Of a stretch of DNA of 64,000 nucleotides, positions 9,591 to 18,231 are shown in pieces. Both the position numbers and the translations under genes were made by a program. Numbering within the stretch: the first letter of the stretch is position 1; the number at the start of each line of letters is the position of its first letter. This DNA comes from Hyphomicrobiales bacterium (lineage in GTDB: Bacteria; Pseudomonadota; Alphaproteobacteria; Rhizobiales; Rhizobiaceae): positions 1 to 64,000 of the forward strand of contig UBTY01000035.1 of the NCBI GenBank assembly GCA_900468535.1, written 5' to 3'. The notes beneath the pieces are model-generated. The model searched no databases, had not been told where the DNA came from, and saw only the letters and a program-made list of their open reading frames with translations.

Positions 9591-10742
9591 TCAGTGCCTT
9601 GTTTCTTCAGCTAGCGCGAGAACACGTCCAGCTATATGCTTACAATCATCTTCAGACAGCCACCATCCACAAGGAAGCGATATCTGCCTCTCACCAAATG
9701 CTCTGACGCCCGGCAGATCGGCTGAATATGGCTTGAATGCGGTATAAACGTCGTTGGAAAGATGCACGAGCCCGGCGGCAATGCCTTCACTATTGAGCTT
9801 TTCTATCAATGCATCCCGATCTACACTTTTGTCAGTGATTGCAGTGTAAACCCAGAAGCTCGATCTGGCCGAAGATGGGATTGTAAGCGCATGAACTAAA
9901 GACGTGTCCTTGAATGCCGTGGCATAAACGCTCCCATTGCTGCGATGAGCAGCAAGAAGGCGGTCTAGATGAGGCATCTGGGCGATACCAATCGCAGCGG
10001 CGATGTTGTTCATGTTAAATTTGTAGCCAACCTCTCCCGCCTCAATGTCTGCGCTCCACCGTTGGCCCTTCCACTCACCCTTTTCGTCCTTTGTCGCTTC
10101 ACGATCATAGCCGAACCACTTAAGTTTACGAGCGAGGAGATAATCAGCTTCATTTCGGCAGACCAACGCGCCGCCATCTCCCGAGGAGAGGTGCTTGATT
10201 GCCTGAAAGGAGTAACATGTAAAGTCAGCATACGACGCAATAGATTTGTCGTTCCATTCAGCGCCGAACGCATGCGCTGCATCCTGAATTGTGACGATAC
10301 CGTATTTCTTTCCCAGACTATCAATTGCCTCTAGATCACAAGGTGTCCCGGCCCATGCCACATAAACGATTGCTTTCGTCTTATCGGTTATTTTTCGCTC
10401 TATATCGCTGGGATTGATTGACCCGCTACTTGGATCGATATCCGCCCAGACGATTTTACCCCCCAAATTGTCAATCGGAGTGTTAGAAGCGATACAGGTC
10501 ATCGGACTTGTGATCACTTCCGCACCAGGCTTCACTCCAGCAATCTTGTAAGCAACGGTAAGTGCTGACGTGCAGGAATTCATTAGAATTAGATTGTCAA
10601 CGGCGAGGTAGTCCCTAACGGCATTCTGAAATTGAGTAACTTGAACACCCTCGTTAACGAAGCCGGACTCAAGCACGGCCCGAACCTCTTTGAGTGCTTC
10701 GTCCACCGGCATGTGGACTTTGAACATCGGATAGCTCTTCAT
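9591..10742 (-). CDS. DegT/DnrJ/EryC1/StrS family sugar aminotransferase
   Basis: A 383-residue PLP-dependent aminotransferase of the sugar-nucleotide type. The Schiff-base lysine is K183 in the motif SFQAIKHLSSGDGG, and the cofactor-binding aspartate sits in IQDAAHAFGAEW near residue 154. Such enzymes convert a keto-sugar nucleotide to the amino sugar using glutamate. Its ATG overlaps the dehydratase stop by one base (TAATG), so the two are co-translated. This pairing suggests 4-amination of the UDP-4-keto-6-deoxy sugar made by the dehydratase, as PseC or PglE do elsewhere. The sequence does not by itself separate 4-amination from 3-amination, nor axial from equatorial products. Confidence 0.9.
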   Translation of the reverse strand: MKSYPMFKVHMPVDEALKEVRAVLESGFVNEGVQVTQFQNAVRDYLAVDNLILMNSCTSALTVAYKIAGVKPGAEVITSPMTCIASNTPIDNLGGKIVWADIDPSSGSINPSDIERKITDKTKAIVYVAWAGTPCDLEAIDSLGKKYGIVTIQDAAHAFGAEWNDKSIASYADFTCYSFQAIKHLSSGDGGALVCRNEADYLLARKLKWFGYDREATKDEKGEWKGQRWSADIEAGEVGYKFNMNNIAAAIGIAQMPHLDRLLAAHRSNGSVYATAFKDTSLVHALTIPSSARSSFWVYTAITDKSVDRDALIEKLNSEGIAAGLVHLSNDVYTAFKPYSADLPGVRAFGERQISLPCGWWLSEDDCKHIAGRVLALAEETRH

Positions 10743-11779
10743 TAGGATTCTTTACGTTTGGGAGTTACAATTTCATCGATATCGCGGCCCACAAATGTCG
10801 CTTCATCTGCGTCGAAAATGTTGATGGAATTTAGATAACCTTCCAGCTCATCACGATTGAGAACGTCATCGTTAGAACTGTAGTCGAAAATTTGTGCGTC
10901 GATGTCCGGTAATATGTGAGAAGCAGCCATTTTGTAGTGTTCGGCATCAGAGTGCACTCGCACAGACTCTGGAGCTGATATTAATTGCTCATGAAGCTTT
11001 TCACCTGGACGCATTCCAACAATTGAAATTGGTTTTTTGTAACGATCAGAGAATATTTGTGCCAAATCCCAAATACGCATCGATCGAAGACGTGGCAACC
11101 ACACCTCGCCAGAAGCGGCGCCCTTGGCGGTCGAGACGATTAGATCAATGCTCTCATCGAGCGTCATAATGAACCGGGTCATCTCTGGATGCGTGACGGT
11201 AAAATGCGGAAGGTTCTCGGCCTGCCAGCGAAAAAGCGGGATAATTGATCCTCGCGATTCCAGCACGTTCCCGTAACGGACTGCCACAAACTTTGGCCTC
11301 TGTGTATACAGTGACTGAGAAGTGACTAACCGCTCCGAAATGGCTTTGCACATCCCGTAGACATTTGTTGGGGCACAAGCCTTGTCGGTGGACACCATTA
11401 AAACGGTTTCCAGTTCCGGAAGACCGCTGAGGTTACGCATTACAGCGTCGATCACACTCTTAATCCCAAGAGTATTTGTCTGAACACTCTCATAAGGTGC
11501 ACGCTCACAAGTATCTACCTGCTTCAAGGCCGCGGCAATAATAATAATGGTCGGTCGCCATTTGAGGATAACGGATTCGAGCCGATCCTTGTCTCGAATG
11601 TCGCCGACTTCAAAATCAACTCGCTGGTTTTTGTCTAGCTGGTTTCGAATAGTCCAGTGCTTCGCTTCATCACGAGAATAGACGATCAGTTGGTTGTCTT
11701 TTGATAGCCTTCTTATCAGCGCTCGTCCCAAAGAGCCTGTGCCGCCGATGATGACAATTTTCTCATTGGTGAATGTCAT
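10742..11779 (-). CDS. UDP-GlcNAc 4,6-dehydratase, short PseB/FlaA1 type
   Basis: A 345-residue soluble extended SDR. It has the NAD motif GGTGSLG at residues 12-18 and the catalytic segment STDKACAPTNVYGMCK, placing D132, K133 and Y141 exactly at the numbers known for Helicobacter FlaA1/PseB. Tyrosine rather than methionine at 141 separates it from the long membrane-bound PglF/WbpM group. RYGNVLESRGSIIPLF follows, typical of the family. These enzymes remove water from UDP-GlcNAc to give a 4-keto-6-deoxy sugar, some with C5 inversion. An ORF extends to 11911, but the ATG at 11779 starts immediately before the Rossmann fold and matches family length. It heads the dehydratase-aminotransferase-acetyltransferase set. 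Confidence 0.88.
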   Translation of the reverse strand: MTFTNEKIVIIGGTGSLGRALIRRLSKDNQLIVYSRDEAKHWTIRNQLDKNQRVDFEVGDIRDKDRLESVILKWRPTIIIIAAALKQVDTCERAPYESVQTNTLGIKSVIDAVMRNLSGLPELETVLMVSTDKACAPTNVYGMCKAISERLVTSQSLYTQRPKFVAVRYGNVLESRGSIIPLFRWQAENLPHFTVTHPEMTRFIMTLDESIDLIVSTAKGAASGEVWLPRLRSMRIWDLAQIFSDRYKKPISIVGMRPGEKLHEQLISAPESVRVHSDAEHYKMAASHILPDIDAQIFDYSSNDDVLNRDELEGYLNSINIFDADEATFVGRDIDEIVTPKRKES

Positions 11780-12010
11780 AAATTTCTCAAGGAGCTGGAT
11801 GTGATGGAGGCTTTTGACTACTAAAAACCACCTCGAAAAGAAAGCGCTTAATCGTGTTGAGGCTGTGAACGGGTCGCCAAACTCCCCCAAAAAACCGTAT
11901 CGTTGTCGCAATTGGCTTGCTGTTTCAGTATGTTCTTCGGAAAAGGCATTTCTCGCAATCTTTGTGACAACTGGTGGGGCGGCGGTATCCTGCGGCGAGT
12001 ATCAGGCATG

Positions 12011-13180
12011 TTAAGCGGCGTGGCTATCCGGCCGGGCCTTCTGCAACCCGAGCAATTTGGTGTAAATACCTAAGGTTTCTTCGACTACGATATCCGTTGA
12101 AAACTCTTCACGGACTCGTTGCTTCCCACGGGCACCCATCCGGCTTCTTAGACTCGGATCGGACAACAGATGCTCAAGCGAATTCGCAAGTCCCACCGGC
12201 GAGTGCACTGGGACCAGAAAGCCATTGTCACCATCACGAACAACCTCTCTGCATCCTGGAGTATCAGTCGTCACACACGGCAGGCCACTAGCCATGGCTT
12301 CTAGGAGTGATTTAGGTAAGCCTTCTCGATAAGAGGGAAGACAAGCGATGTCGCTCTGCGACAGCAGCGCGGGAACATCAGTGCGATGTCCAAGAAATTC
12401 CGCGAGCCCTTCATTCTTCCACTCTGTTAAAGTGGTACCATCAATACATGCCGGGTTTCCTGGATCAACGTTCCCCACGATCACAAATCGCCCCGGGACG
12501 CCACGTCGCTTCAAAATACGGATGGCGTCAATCAAATCGCCGATGCCTTTATCCCAAAGCAACCTTGCGACGAAGATTGTTACAGGCGTCATCGATCGAT
12601 CGGGGGCCAACCAAAACTCTTCGGGCTCAACACCAGCACCTCTGATCAGCAAGGCATCTTCCTGACGGACTGCGCCAACCCTTACAAAGTCCGCACGGTC
12701 ATCCTCGTTTTCGAACACTACCTTACTAGCTTTTGGGTTCAGAAGGAGGCGAAAGCCAAGCTGAATAAATGGCCGAATGAGGCGGGACTTCAACGAGTTG
12801 CCAGTGAAAATGTATCCCATGCCCACAATCGCATTCACGATCTTCGGGCGCGAACGAGATAAGATCGACGCTAACCCGCCGATTAATATCGGCTTGATCG
12901 CAACGTGATGAACTATGTCAGGCTTTTCTATGCGGTAGATCCGAGAGAGCTTAAGTGCAAGAGAAGCTGCGGAAAACGGATTAATGCTACGTCGCTCCAG
13001 TTCTATCGGAATTGCGCGAATGCCAGCTGCTTCAATCCTTTCCTTATGATTGTCGAATTTCGCAACGACTGCCACGTCGTAGCCCTCATCTTTCGCAGCG
13101 AGCGCACGCTGGAGAAAATGGGAATAGAAAAACCAGTCAACTGTAACGAAGAACAGAATTTTATGTTTCTTTGTGTTCAT
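12011..13180 (-). CDS. Glycosyltransferase family 4 protein (PglA/CapM-like)
   Basis: A 389-residue GT-B glycosyltransferase. The N-terminal domain (ILFFVTVDWFFYSHFLQRAL, then PDIVHHVAIKPILIGGLAS) and the C-terminal YREGLPKSLLEAMASGLPCV with TPGCREVV are typical of the family 4 subgroup that extends undecaprenyl-linked sugars, which includes PglA. The best start is the ATG at 13180 (MNTKKHK); the ORF opens further upstream at 13258, but that extension lies inside the neighbouring gene. It overlaps that gene by 20 bases. It could add the second sugar after an initiating amino sugar, which fits the dehydratase and aminotransferase genes downstream. Specificity is inferred, not shown. Confidence 0.85.
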   Translation of the reverse strand: MNTKKHKILFFVTVDWFFYSHFLQRALAAKDEGYDVAVVAKFDNHKERIEAAGIRAIPIELERRSINPFSAASLALKLSRIYRIEKPDIVHHVAIKPILIGGLASILSRSRPKIVNAIVGMGYIFTGNSLKSRLIRPFIQLGFRLLLNPKASKVVFENEDDRADFVRVGAVRQEDALLIRGAGVEPEEFWLAPDRSMTPVTIFVARLLWDKGIGDLIDAIRILKRRGVPGRFVIVGNVDPGNPACIDGTTLTEWKNEGLAEFLGHRTDVPALLSQSDIACLPSYREGLPKSLLEAMASGLPCVTTDTPGCREVVRDGDNGFLVPVHSPVGLANSLEHLLSDPSLRSRMGARGKQRVREEFSTDIVVEETLGIYTKLLGLQKARPDSHAA

Positions 13181-13949
13181 TTTTAACGCAACGACCGGCT
13201 TTATACCGCCGCGCCCCCGGAAGCCATGACGAGAAAATCGCTTTGCAAAGAGATACAAGAAGCCCCTTACCGCTATGCATGCTCGGTGCTATCAAGAATT
13301 CACGAAGCCAGTGGCCAGCGACCTCCGCGTACGCTAGTTTTGAACCGATTGTCTGTGTTGCATGCAGCCGATACCGAAGCAGGTAATCAGGCAGATTTTC
13401 CACTTTGCCACCTGCTCTGTATGCCCGCAGCCACAGGTCCGTATCCTCAGACGAAAGGCCACCAAGGTAGCCCCGCATCTCGAGAAGAAACTGTCGTCGG
13501 ATAGCAACAGATGGGTGGCAGAAAACGGTTCTCGTTGGCAACGCCTTAACTATTTGATCGTGCCGTAAGGGCAGTCTCATTTCGCCTGTCAAAACGCCAT
13601 TCTCATCTATAATTGACACACAAGACCCGATTATATCAGGTCTCGTTCGAGCAATCGCCTGCCTCAGAATACGTATGCGGTTCCTCTCGGAAATGTCGTC
13701 GGAATCCATTCTCACGACATACTCACCGGAGGCGTTGTCAACTAGCAAATTAAGATTGAAAGCCAATTGCCCGACTTGGCTCCTAAAAAGCTGAACACGA
13801 GCATCACCACGCACCGACTCCTCAAGTTCTCGCCATAGCTGATCCGAGCAGGCGTTAGCTGATATCAAGAACTGAAAATCAGTGTCGTCTTGCGAAATCA
13901 CACTGTCAATGGCTTCCATCAACCATGGATGGCCGCGGTTAACGCACAT
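13161..13949 (-). CDS. Glycosyltransferase family 2 protein, start uncertain
   Basis: This GT-A glycosyltransferase has the metal-binding DSDD at residues 82-85 (counting from the ATG at 13949) and the acceptor-side EDTDLWLRA motif near the middle, both standard for family 2. The first in-frame ATG gives 262 residues but cuts off the first beta strand. Reading upstream in frame gives PTISVIMCVNRG, the normal beginning of this fold, with no ATG, GTG or TTG before a stop at 14058. A CTG at 14000 has AGGAG nine bases before it and would give 279 residues; an out-of-frame ATG two bases after the same AGGAG is the alternative if there is a frameshift. It is the most upstream gene of the glycan operon. 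Confidence 0.78.
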   Translation of the reverse strand: MCVNRGHPWLMEAIDSVISQDDTDFQFLISANACSDQLWRELEESVRGDARVQLFRSQVGQLAFNLNLLVDNASGEYVVRMDSDDISERNRIRILRQAIARTRPDIIGSCVSIIDENGVLTGEMRLPLRHDQIVKALPTRTVFCHPSVAIRRQFLLEMRGYLGGLSSEDTDLWLRAYRAGGKVENLPDYLLRYRLHATQTIGSKLAYAEVAGHWLREFLIAPSMHSGKGLLVSLCKAIFSSWLPGARRYKAGRCVKNEHKET

Positions 13950-14057
13950 TATGACGGATATTGTAGGATATGGCGAGTTGCCCTCGTTGGACGTAGTCAG
14001 TGGCCATTGCTCCTGTCTTTGAAAGACATTCTCTCTTGGCCTAACTAAGCCATGTCG

Positions 14058-14278
14058 TCAATAGATGGGCATCGGAAGTCACACCCTTTCACCCACATCA
14101 CGTCTAGAGGATTATTGTTCGCCATCCCTCATAGGATGGCGCTAGTGACCCGCCTGTGGGGGACGGTGCCGTCCTCGCGACAAGGGTTTGCTCGAATACT
14201 GTCGGCCGCAAAGGGCCGTGGGATTTTCGCAGACAGCGGTGAGCCTGCAACCTAGGGCGCATCCGTTGAACACTCCTA
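14058..14278. other. Gene-free stretch holding a leader-like repeat
   Basis: No gene could be supported here. The stretch contains a copy of the structured leader found at 18246-18333 and then runs into the IS21-type remnant. A 67-codon plus-strand frame at 14052-14255 overlaps the repeat and has no supporting features. Confidence 0.45.
14161..14248 (-). repeat. Leader-type repeat, copy A
   Basis: About 88 bases resemble 18246-18333, including the shared blocks CAAGGGTTTGCT, TGTCGGCC and GGGATTT. Read on the minus strand, both copies can form a GAGGAC-type hairpin (here with one G-T pair) and a second stem built from CTGTC and GACAG. In copy A the downstream arm that would pair with the ribosome binding site is absent and no gene follows, so it looks like a leader that has lost its gene. 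Similarity was judged by eye. Confidence 0.5.
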
Positions 14279-14607
14279 TTCCACCTGATCAGCAGGCTCT
14301 ACGAGCGCACCTCGATCATCGTCACCACGAACCTTGCCTTCGGCGAATGGCTATCGGTGTTTGGTGATGCCAAGATGACGACAGCACTGCTCGACCGCCT
14401 GACGCATCACTGCGAGATCGTGAAAACAGGAAACGAGTCCTGGCGCTTCAAAAACCGCTCTCAAAGCTAAAGCCGAAGATACCCATCACCCGCACTTGGC
14501 CTACCCTCTGCAACCCCGGCCAGCGCCGGGCAGGCCAAGCGCTGATCGTCTATAAGGGGGTAAATATTGGACGCCGATAGGGGGTCAACATTCCGCGCCG
14601 ATTGACA
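14279..14607 (+). mobile_element. IS21-family remnant: end of istB plus right terminus
   Basis: The plus strand from 14279 to 14470 encodes 63 codons matching the C-terminal end of IstB, the helper ATPase of IS21 elements: SIIVTTNLAFGEWLSVFGD, then TTALLDRLTHHCEIV and a final SWRFKNRS before TAA. The upstream part of istB and all of istA are missing. After the stop come repeated GGGGGTAAATATTGGACGCC-like and GGGGTCAACATTCC units ending in GATTGACA at 14607, as at the ends of rhizobial IS21 elements. The remnant directly abuts the broken ATPase gene on its right, so insertion and later deletion probably removed the rest of that gene. Confidence 0.8.
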
Positions 14608-15205
14608 CCAAATTGACTTGCTTTCGGAAGAGAGACCCTTGTCCACATCGAGCAACGTTTCATGCACCGCAATTTGGCCAGCGGCCATGCGGATAGCGTT
14701 CCGCCAATGCGATGCTACACGTTGGTCGGGAACGTCGGCTGATACACCTCTCTCGTCACCTAGCTTCTTAAGATCAGCCATCTCAAGGGCGAGCAAACCA
14801 CTTAGCGCTTGATCCGCTGGGTGCATGCAACGAATAGCTGTTCTCTCAAGCTTGCCCGAACTTACCTTATAACTCTTGGCTACTTCCAAGCGTCCCGATG
14901 CGTTCGTCAGATACTCGCCCGCAAGCGTCGTCTCGACGCTATCGTCCAAAACAAGGGCATCGGGTAGGTCGTCGAATTCGCAGGCGATCTCGAAATTTTC
15001 GACACCATCAGCGAGACTGCAACAATTCACGTCGGATTTATCCGTCTTGGCATCGTCAATCTCGAAAAAATAGCCAAGGCTTCAAGGATGGTAGATTTGC
15101 CGTAATCGTTCCTACCTACGATGCCCGCCATCGCCTCCTCGATAGGAACTATCACTGTCTCTCGATAGCCTCGAAAGTGACCAACTTAACACTTTTTAAC
15201 CGCAT
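14608..15205 (-). pseudogene. AAA/OLD-type ATPase fragment, truncated and frameshifted
   Basis: The N-terminal third of an SMC-like AAA ATPase of the OLD or AAA_15 type can be read from about 15205. MRLKSVKLVTF leads into a Walker A motif GIVGRNDYGKST and continues as ALAIFFEIDDAKTDKSDVN to about 14608. One base is missing near 15172-15178 (TTTCGAGG should hold an extra C), so the start and the Walker A lie in different frames. The other end stops abruptly at the IS21-type terminus after SESKSIW. The C-terminal half, with Walker B and any TOPRIM nuclease part, is absent. Intact relatives act in phage defence or DNA repair; this copy should be inactive. Confidence 0.7.
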
Positions 15206-15477
15206 GACCGCCCCCCGATTCGATATCCGGCAGAATACAACCTCAGCGGCTGATGCGCCTAGATACTTTGTGTTCTTACGCCTCGTATCAGAGGGTGCCC
15301 TCGTTTAAATATCGGCGGTTCAGCGCTCCAGAACCTTTGGACTTTCTGTGGGCCAGAAGCTCAGTCTGCAAGGAAAACAAGGTTGCCACGCGTAACAGAT
15401 TGAAGTCGCCACGCCCTGATCGTTGACGATCACGGCTTCGCCGTCCAGGATCATGGTCTCAGGCCCGCATCAAAAGT
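15206..15477. other. Relic region with a short LigD-like fragment
   Basis: Most of the interval has no readable gene. On the minus strand, bases of about 15472-15400 encode ETMILDGEAVIVNDQGVA, which matches motif III of rhizobial LigD-type ATP-dependent DNA ligases (compare VILDGEAVVLDEVG in the ligase gene at 21672). The similarity is lost on both sides within about 25 codons, so this is only a small relic of a second ligase gene. Confidence 0.5.
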
Positions 15478-16773
15478 TTAAGGAGGATCGCCCTCCGGAT
15501 CGAACAGCTCATCACTCTCTGGAAATAAATTCTGCAATTTCAGATTGGCCGTAAGGGGGCCAAGAGCGTTCTGATCCTCCAAATGAGCAAGGCGATCTTT
15601 CGCCCAATCAATCATCCGCCGATACTCCGGCTCTGCCTGAGCCAACACGGCTGAAGCGCTTGCAATTATCACTTTTAGATTAGCGGCTTCTCTCTGATAG
15701 TCCGCGAGTTCAGCAAGGAACCGAATTCGTTTTTGTTCCCGATCATTTCGCCGCTTGTGAAGCTCGCGACGGAGAGCCATATGTTGCCACCGTCTCTCTT
15801 CTTCTTGTCTTTTTTCACGGCGAGCTTTGTCGAAGTGTAGGTGATAGAGAACGCCGTCAGCGATGCTGTCGAGAACACCCTCAAGCGTCTGCCGCTTGCC
15901 ATCAGACCATTTTTTTCGCGCACCATCTGCCCAGTTGTGTACCTCAAAAGATAGTCTGGAAGAATAGTGGTAGTCGTATTCAGGATAGAAATGGTCCGGC
16001 GGCAACCATTGTCCTCTACGATTGGCGAAATCCCGTCGCCGTTGATACTCCATTTCCTTTCGTAGCTCGCTGGGCGTCGGCTCATGCCTCTCAAGCGTCC
16101 GTCCCTCAAGAATTTCGAACCGTATAATATCCGGGAGGATTTCTGCTTTAAGCCCTGCTTCGTCCTGCCCCAAGGAAACCGAGCGAAGCTCAAGGGCGAT
16201 GGCAAGATGGTGTAGGAAAGTAATAATCCTCGTCCGCGATCCTTCGTGGACTCGAATTCCTTTTATAGAAATCCCGCCATCACGGTCGGGGATTGCATTT
16301 CGGAGTTCGAGCACAATGCCCATTATCGTTGCATGGGGTCGCTTCACAAACTCGAACGCCACTGGCGCGGGTGGCTCGACCTCTGTCTCGCGCTTGGTTG
16401 CCGCACAGGGCTCGACAGCGGGCTTCCGGACTTCAGGTCTGTTGAGCTTTGCGACTGGCCGTTGTCTCGCAGCTAGTACGGCCTCGTGTGCTGCCTTCGC
16501 GGCAAACGTCAGTTGCGGATTGCCTTGATGGCGGGCCCCGCCGATCTCGATGGTCTGATAGGCGGGGTTGTCAGTTTTCCAAAGAGGTGTTTTCGTTGCA
16601 GGCTGACCAGCTTCGACCTTTGCCCAGTACCCGCGACCTGGCACCGCGATATGGAACCGTTCGCATGTTTTCGCCAAGCCTCGATCAGAAATTCCGAACC
16701 GCTCAGCGAGTTTGAGAATTGGCGTTGACCAAACGAGGTCATAGAGTTCTTGCCGAGAGAAAGTCTGGCTCAT
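15478..16773 (-). CDS. Conserved hypothetical protein with HTH-like N-terminus
   Basis: A 431-residue protein of unknown function. The first 60 residues, with LYDLVWSTPILKLAERFGIS and then GLAKTCERFHIAVPGRGYWA, look like a helix-turn-helix; I recall this block from many hypothetical proteins on rhizobial and other proteobacterial mobile elements. The middle (about 150-260) is a mixed domain. The C-terminal 130 residues are rich in R, K and E and are probably a long helix or coiled coil. The gene stands alone between relic DNA and the next minus-strand gene. DNA binding is plausible from the N-terminus, but no enzyme motif was found. Confidence 0.75.
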   Translation of the reverse strand: MSQTFSRQELYDLVWSTPILKLAERFGISDRGLAKTCERFHIAVPGRGYWAKVEAGQPATKTPLWKTDNPAYQTIEIGGARHQGNPQLTFAAKAAHEAVLAARQRPVAKLNRPEVRKPAVEPCAATKRETEVEPPAPVAFEFVKRPHATIMGIVLELRNAIPDRDGGISIKGIRVHEGSRTRIITFLHHLAIALELRSVSLGQDEAGLKAEILPDIIRFEILEGRTLERHEPTPSELRKEMEYQRRRDFANRRGQWLPPDHFYPEYDYHYSSRLSFEVHNWADGARKKWSDGKRQTLEGVLDSIADGVLYHLHFDKARREKRQEEERRWQHMALRRELHKRRNDREQKRIRFLAELADYQREAANLKVIIASASAVLAQAEPEYRRMIDWAKDRLAHLEDQNALGPLTANLKLQNLFPESDELFDPEGDPP

Positions 16774-16865
16774 CTTCAGTTCAAACCGTTGGCTCGATGC
16801 GGATAACTTGATGATTCAGGTCACCGAGCAATCTCAGATGTAACGTTATCACATTTGAACAAAAT

Positions 16866-17366
16866 TTAAGGCACCGGTGCCTTGACCTCGGGACCTTTCG
16901 TTGTTGTCGTCTTGGAATGTAAGTAGGCGGCGACCGCCTTGGCCAGCTCATCGATTTCCTCGCGGTGAGCATCGAGGTGCTTGAGAAGAGCATCTCTGAT
17001 GAAATCTTTTAGATAACCGCTGAAATCGTGGGCGGATTCCACGTGGCTATCAACGACTTCCAAATTTCCGTCGCTGTCGATCCATTCAAGCGATTGGACT
17101 TTCTCGCCATCAAGGCAGAGCGTGAAGAACACGGCAACATTCTGATCTTCCCAGATGTCGACCCGAATGTCGTTCAGCTCGATCTCTACAGCCTTCACTT
17201 CCGAGAAAAACTCCCCATCAGTCTGATCTAGCATCTCCAGCATCTCAGCGACAGATTTGTAACCGGCGTCTTGTGTCTGGTTCTCAATCGCATCCATCTT
17301 GTCGACGCCTGGATAGAGACCGTAGCTGTGGCCATTCGCGGTAATTTCAAAATATTTTGCTTGCAT
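16866..17366 (-). CDS. Hypothetical acidic protein
   Basis: A 166-residue acidic protein with no recognised family. It begins MQAKYFEITANGHSYGLYPG. The ORF could open at 17417, but the ATG at 17366 has AGGGG seven bases upstream and is the better start. The sequence is rich in D and E and ends in a short lysine and proline tail; there is no signal peptide or membrane segment. The leader contains CCAAAACAAGGGG, also found directly upstream of the gene starting at 18224, so the two may be expressed in the same way. It follows two minus-strand hairpins that should end transcription from upstream. Confidence 0.7.
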   Translation of the reverse strand: MQAKYFEITANGHSYGLYPGVDKMDAIENQTQDAGYKSVAEMLEMLDQTDGEFFSEVKAVEIELNDIRVDIWEDQNVAVFFTLCLDGEKVQSLEWIDSDGNLEVVDSHVESAHDFSGYLKDFIRDALLKHLDAHREEIDELAKAVAAYLHSKTTTTKGPEVKAPVP

Positions 17367-17430
17367 ATTTAAACCCCTTGTTTTGGTTGGTTTCCGCCAG
17401 TCATTTGCTGCTGACAAAAATTATTATTCG

Positions 17431-17446
17431 GTGGGCTTTCGCCCAC
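17431..17446 (-). terminator. Small hairpin with T-rich tail on minus strand
   Basis: GTGGGC and GCCCAC form a six-base stem around TTTC. On the minus strand it is followed by AATAATAATTTTTG, so it may serve as a weak terminator just before the gene starting at 17366. Confidence 0.4.
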
Positions 17447-17547
17447 ACAAGAGCAATTTCATTTTACTTTTCAGTGACTTGTCCGGCCTATCCTCGTCAA
17501 CAGAATTTCCCACATATCCGCCGCCGAAAATCCGCCGACAGAAATCT

Positions 17548-17586
17548 TCAAACAAAAAGCGGCTCCGGAAAATCCTGGAGCCGCTC
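17548..17586 (-). terminator. Rho-independent terminator
   Basis: AGCGGCTCC (17558-17566) pairs perfectly with GGAGCCGCT (17577-17585). On the minus strand the stem is followed by TTTTTGTTTG. It lies about 50 bases after the stop at 17638, which supports that stop as the real end of the frameshifted gene upstream. Confidence 0.75.
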
Positions 17587-17637
17587 ACACCTAAGGCAAA
17601 ATTTCGGCCATTCAAGAAAACCGCAAAGCGGCAGCGC

Positions 17638-18224
17638 TCACGCCGCCAGATAACGACGGGGAAATCCTTCGAACACATCAAGTATCAGTTCGTCTGGAGT
17701 AGACAGCCAATCCACACCTTCCATCTGGTAGTCCACCAGGCAGTAAGCGTCGAAATTGAAGATGGCGCAGAGATGCTCCTTCAAGAAAAATTCGGATCGA
17801 ACCAGACGGCGGAGGCGGGAGCGGCGCTGGGCCCGTTCATCAAAGCCGCCCTTATGCAAGTGACCGGGGGCATCGCGACCCAGGGGTCTCGTTCGACGTC
17901 CGCTAGGAACTGTGCCTGCCAGAGCCAGCGGCATTCGAAAAGTTGATCCCCGTTGTCGTCCAACACGATGAAATTCGGTGCCATGGTCGAACGCGACCGG
18001 CGCTTGACCCACTCCACGGCTACCTTCCAGTAATCGTCCGGACTGATGGTTCTATCTTCCCGGATGGAGCAGTAGGCCTCGACAGTACGCGGTTGCTTGC
18101 CTAGGAATTCCGCCATTCCTTCGATCTGCTCGAAACGCTTGGAGCGCGGCCGAGGTCCGAAGGCTGGCAGAAAGTCTCGTAGACGATAGGGCAACTCGTC
18201 TTTCTTCATTTTCATAGTCTTCAT
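17638..18224 (-). pseudogene. Hypothetical gene with an apparent frameshift
   Basis: The gene starts at the ATG at 18224 (MKTMKMKKDELPYR) with AGGGG eight bases upstream. It reads through EQIEGMAEFLGKQPRTVEAY, which could be a helix-turn-helix, to FLADVERDP. In that frame it stops at 17781 with an unlikely tail. One frame over, the reading GRDAPGHLHKGGFDERAQRR continues into a protein-like, acidic C-terminus that ends at 17638, about 50 bases before a good terminator. The switch lies at 17866-17890, where CCCC and CCCCC runs occur, so it is a true one-base mutation, a sequencing error or programmed slippage. The intact product would be about 195 residues, of unknown function. Its leader can hide the ribosome binding site. 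Confidence 0.6.
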
Positions 18225-18231
18225 AGCTTTT

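Noticed and set aside
14052..14255. 67-codon plus-strand frame
   Set aside because: It overlaps the leader-type repeat and has no supporting signal; the repeat explains the conservation better.
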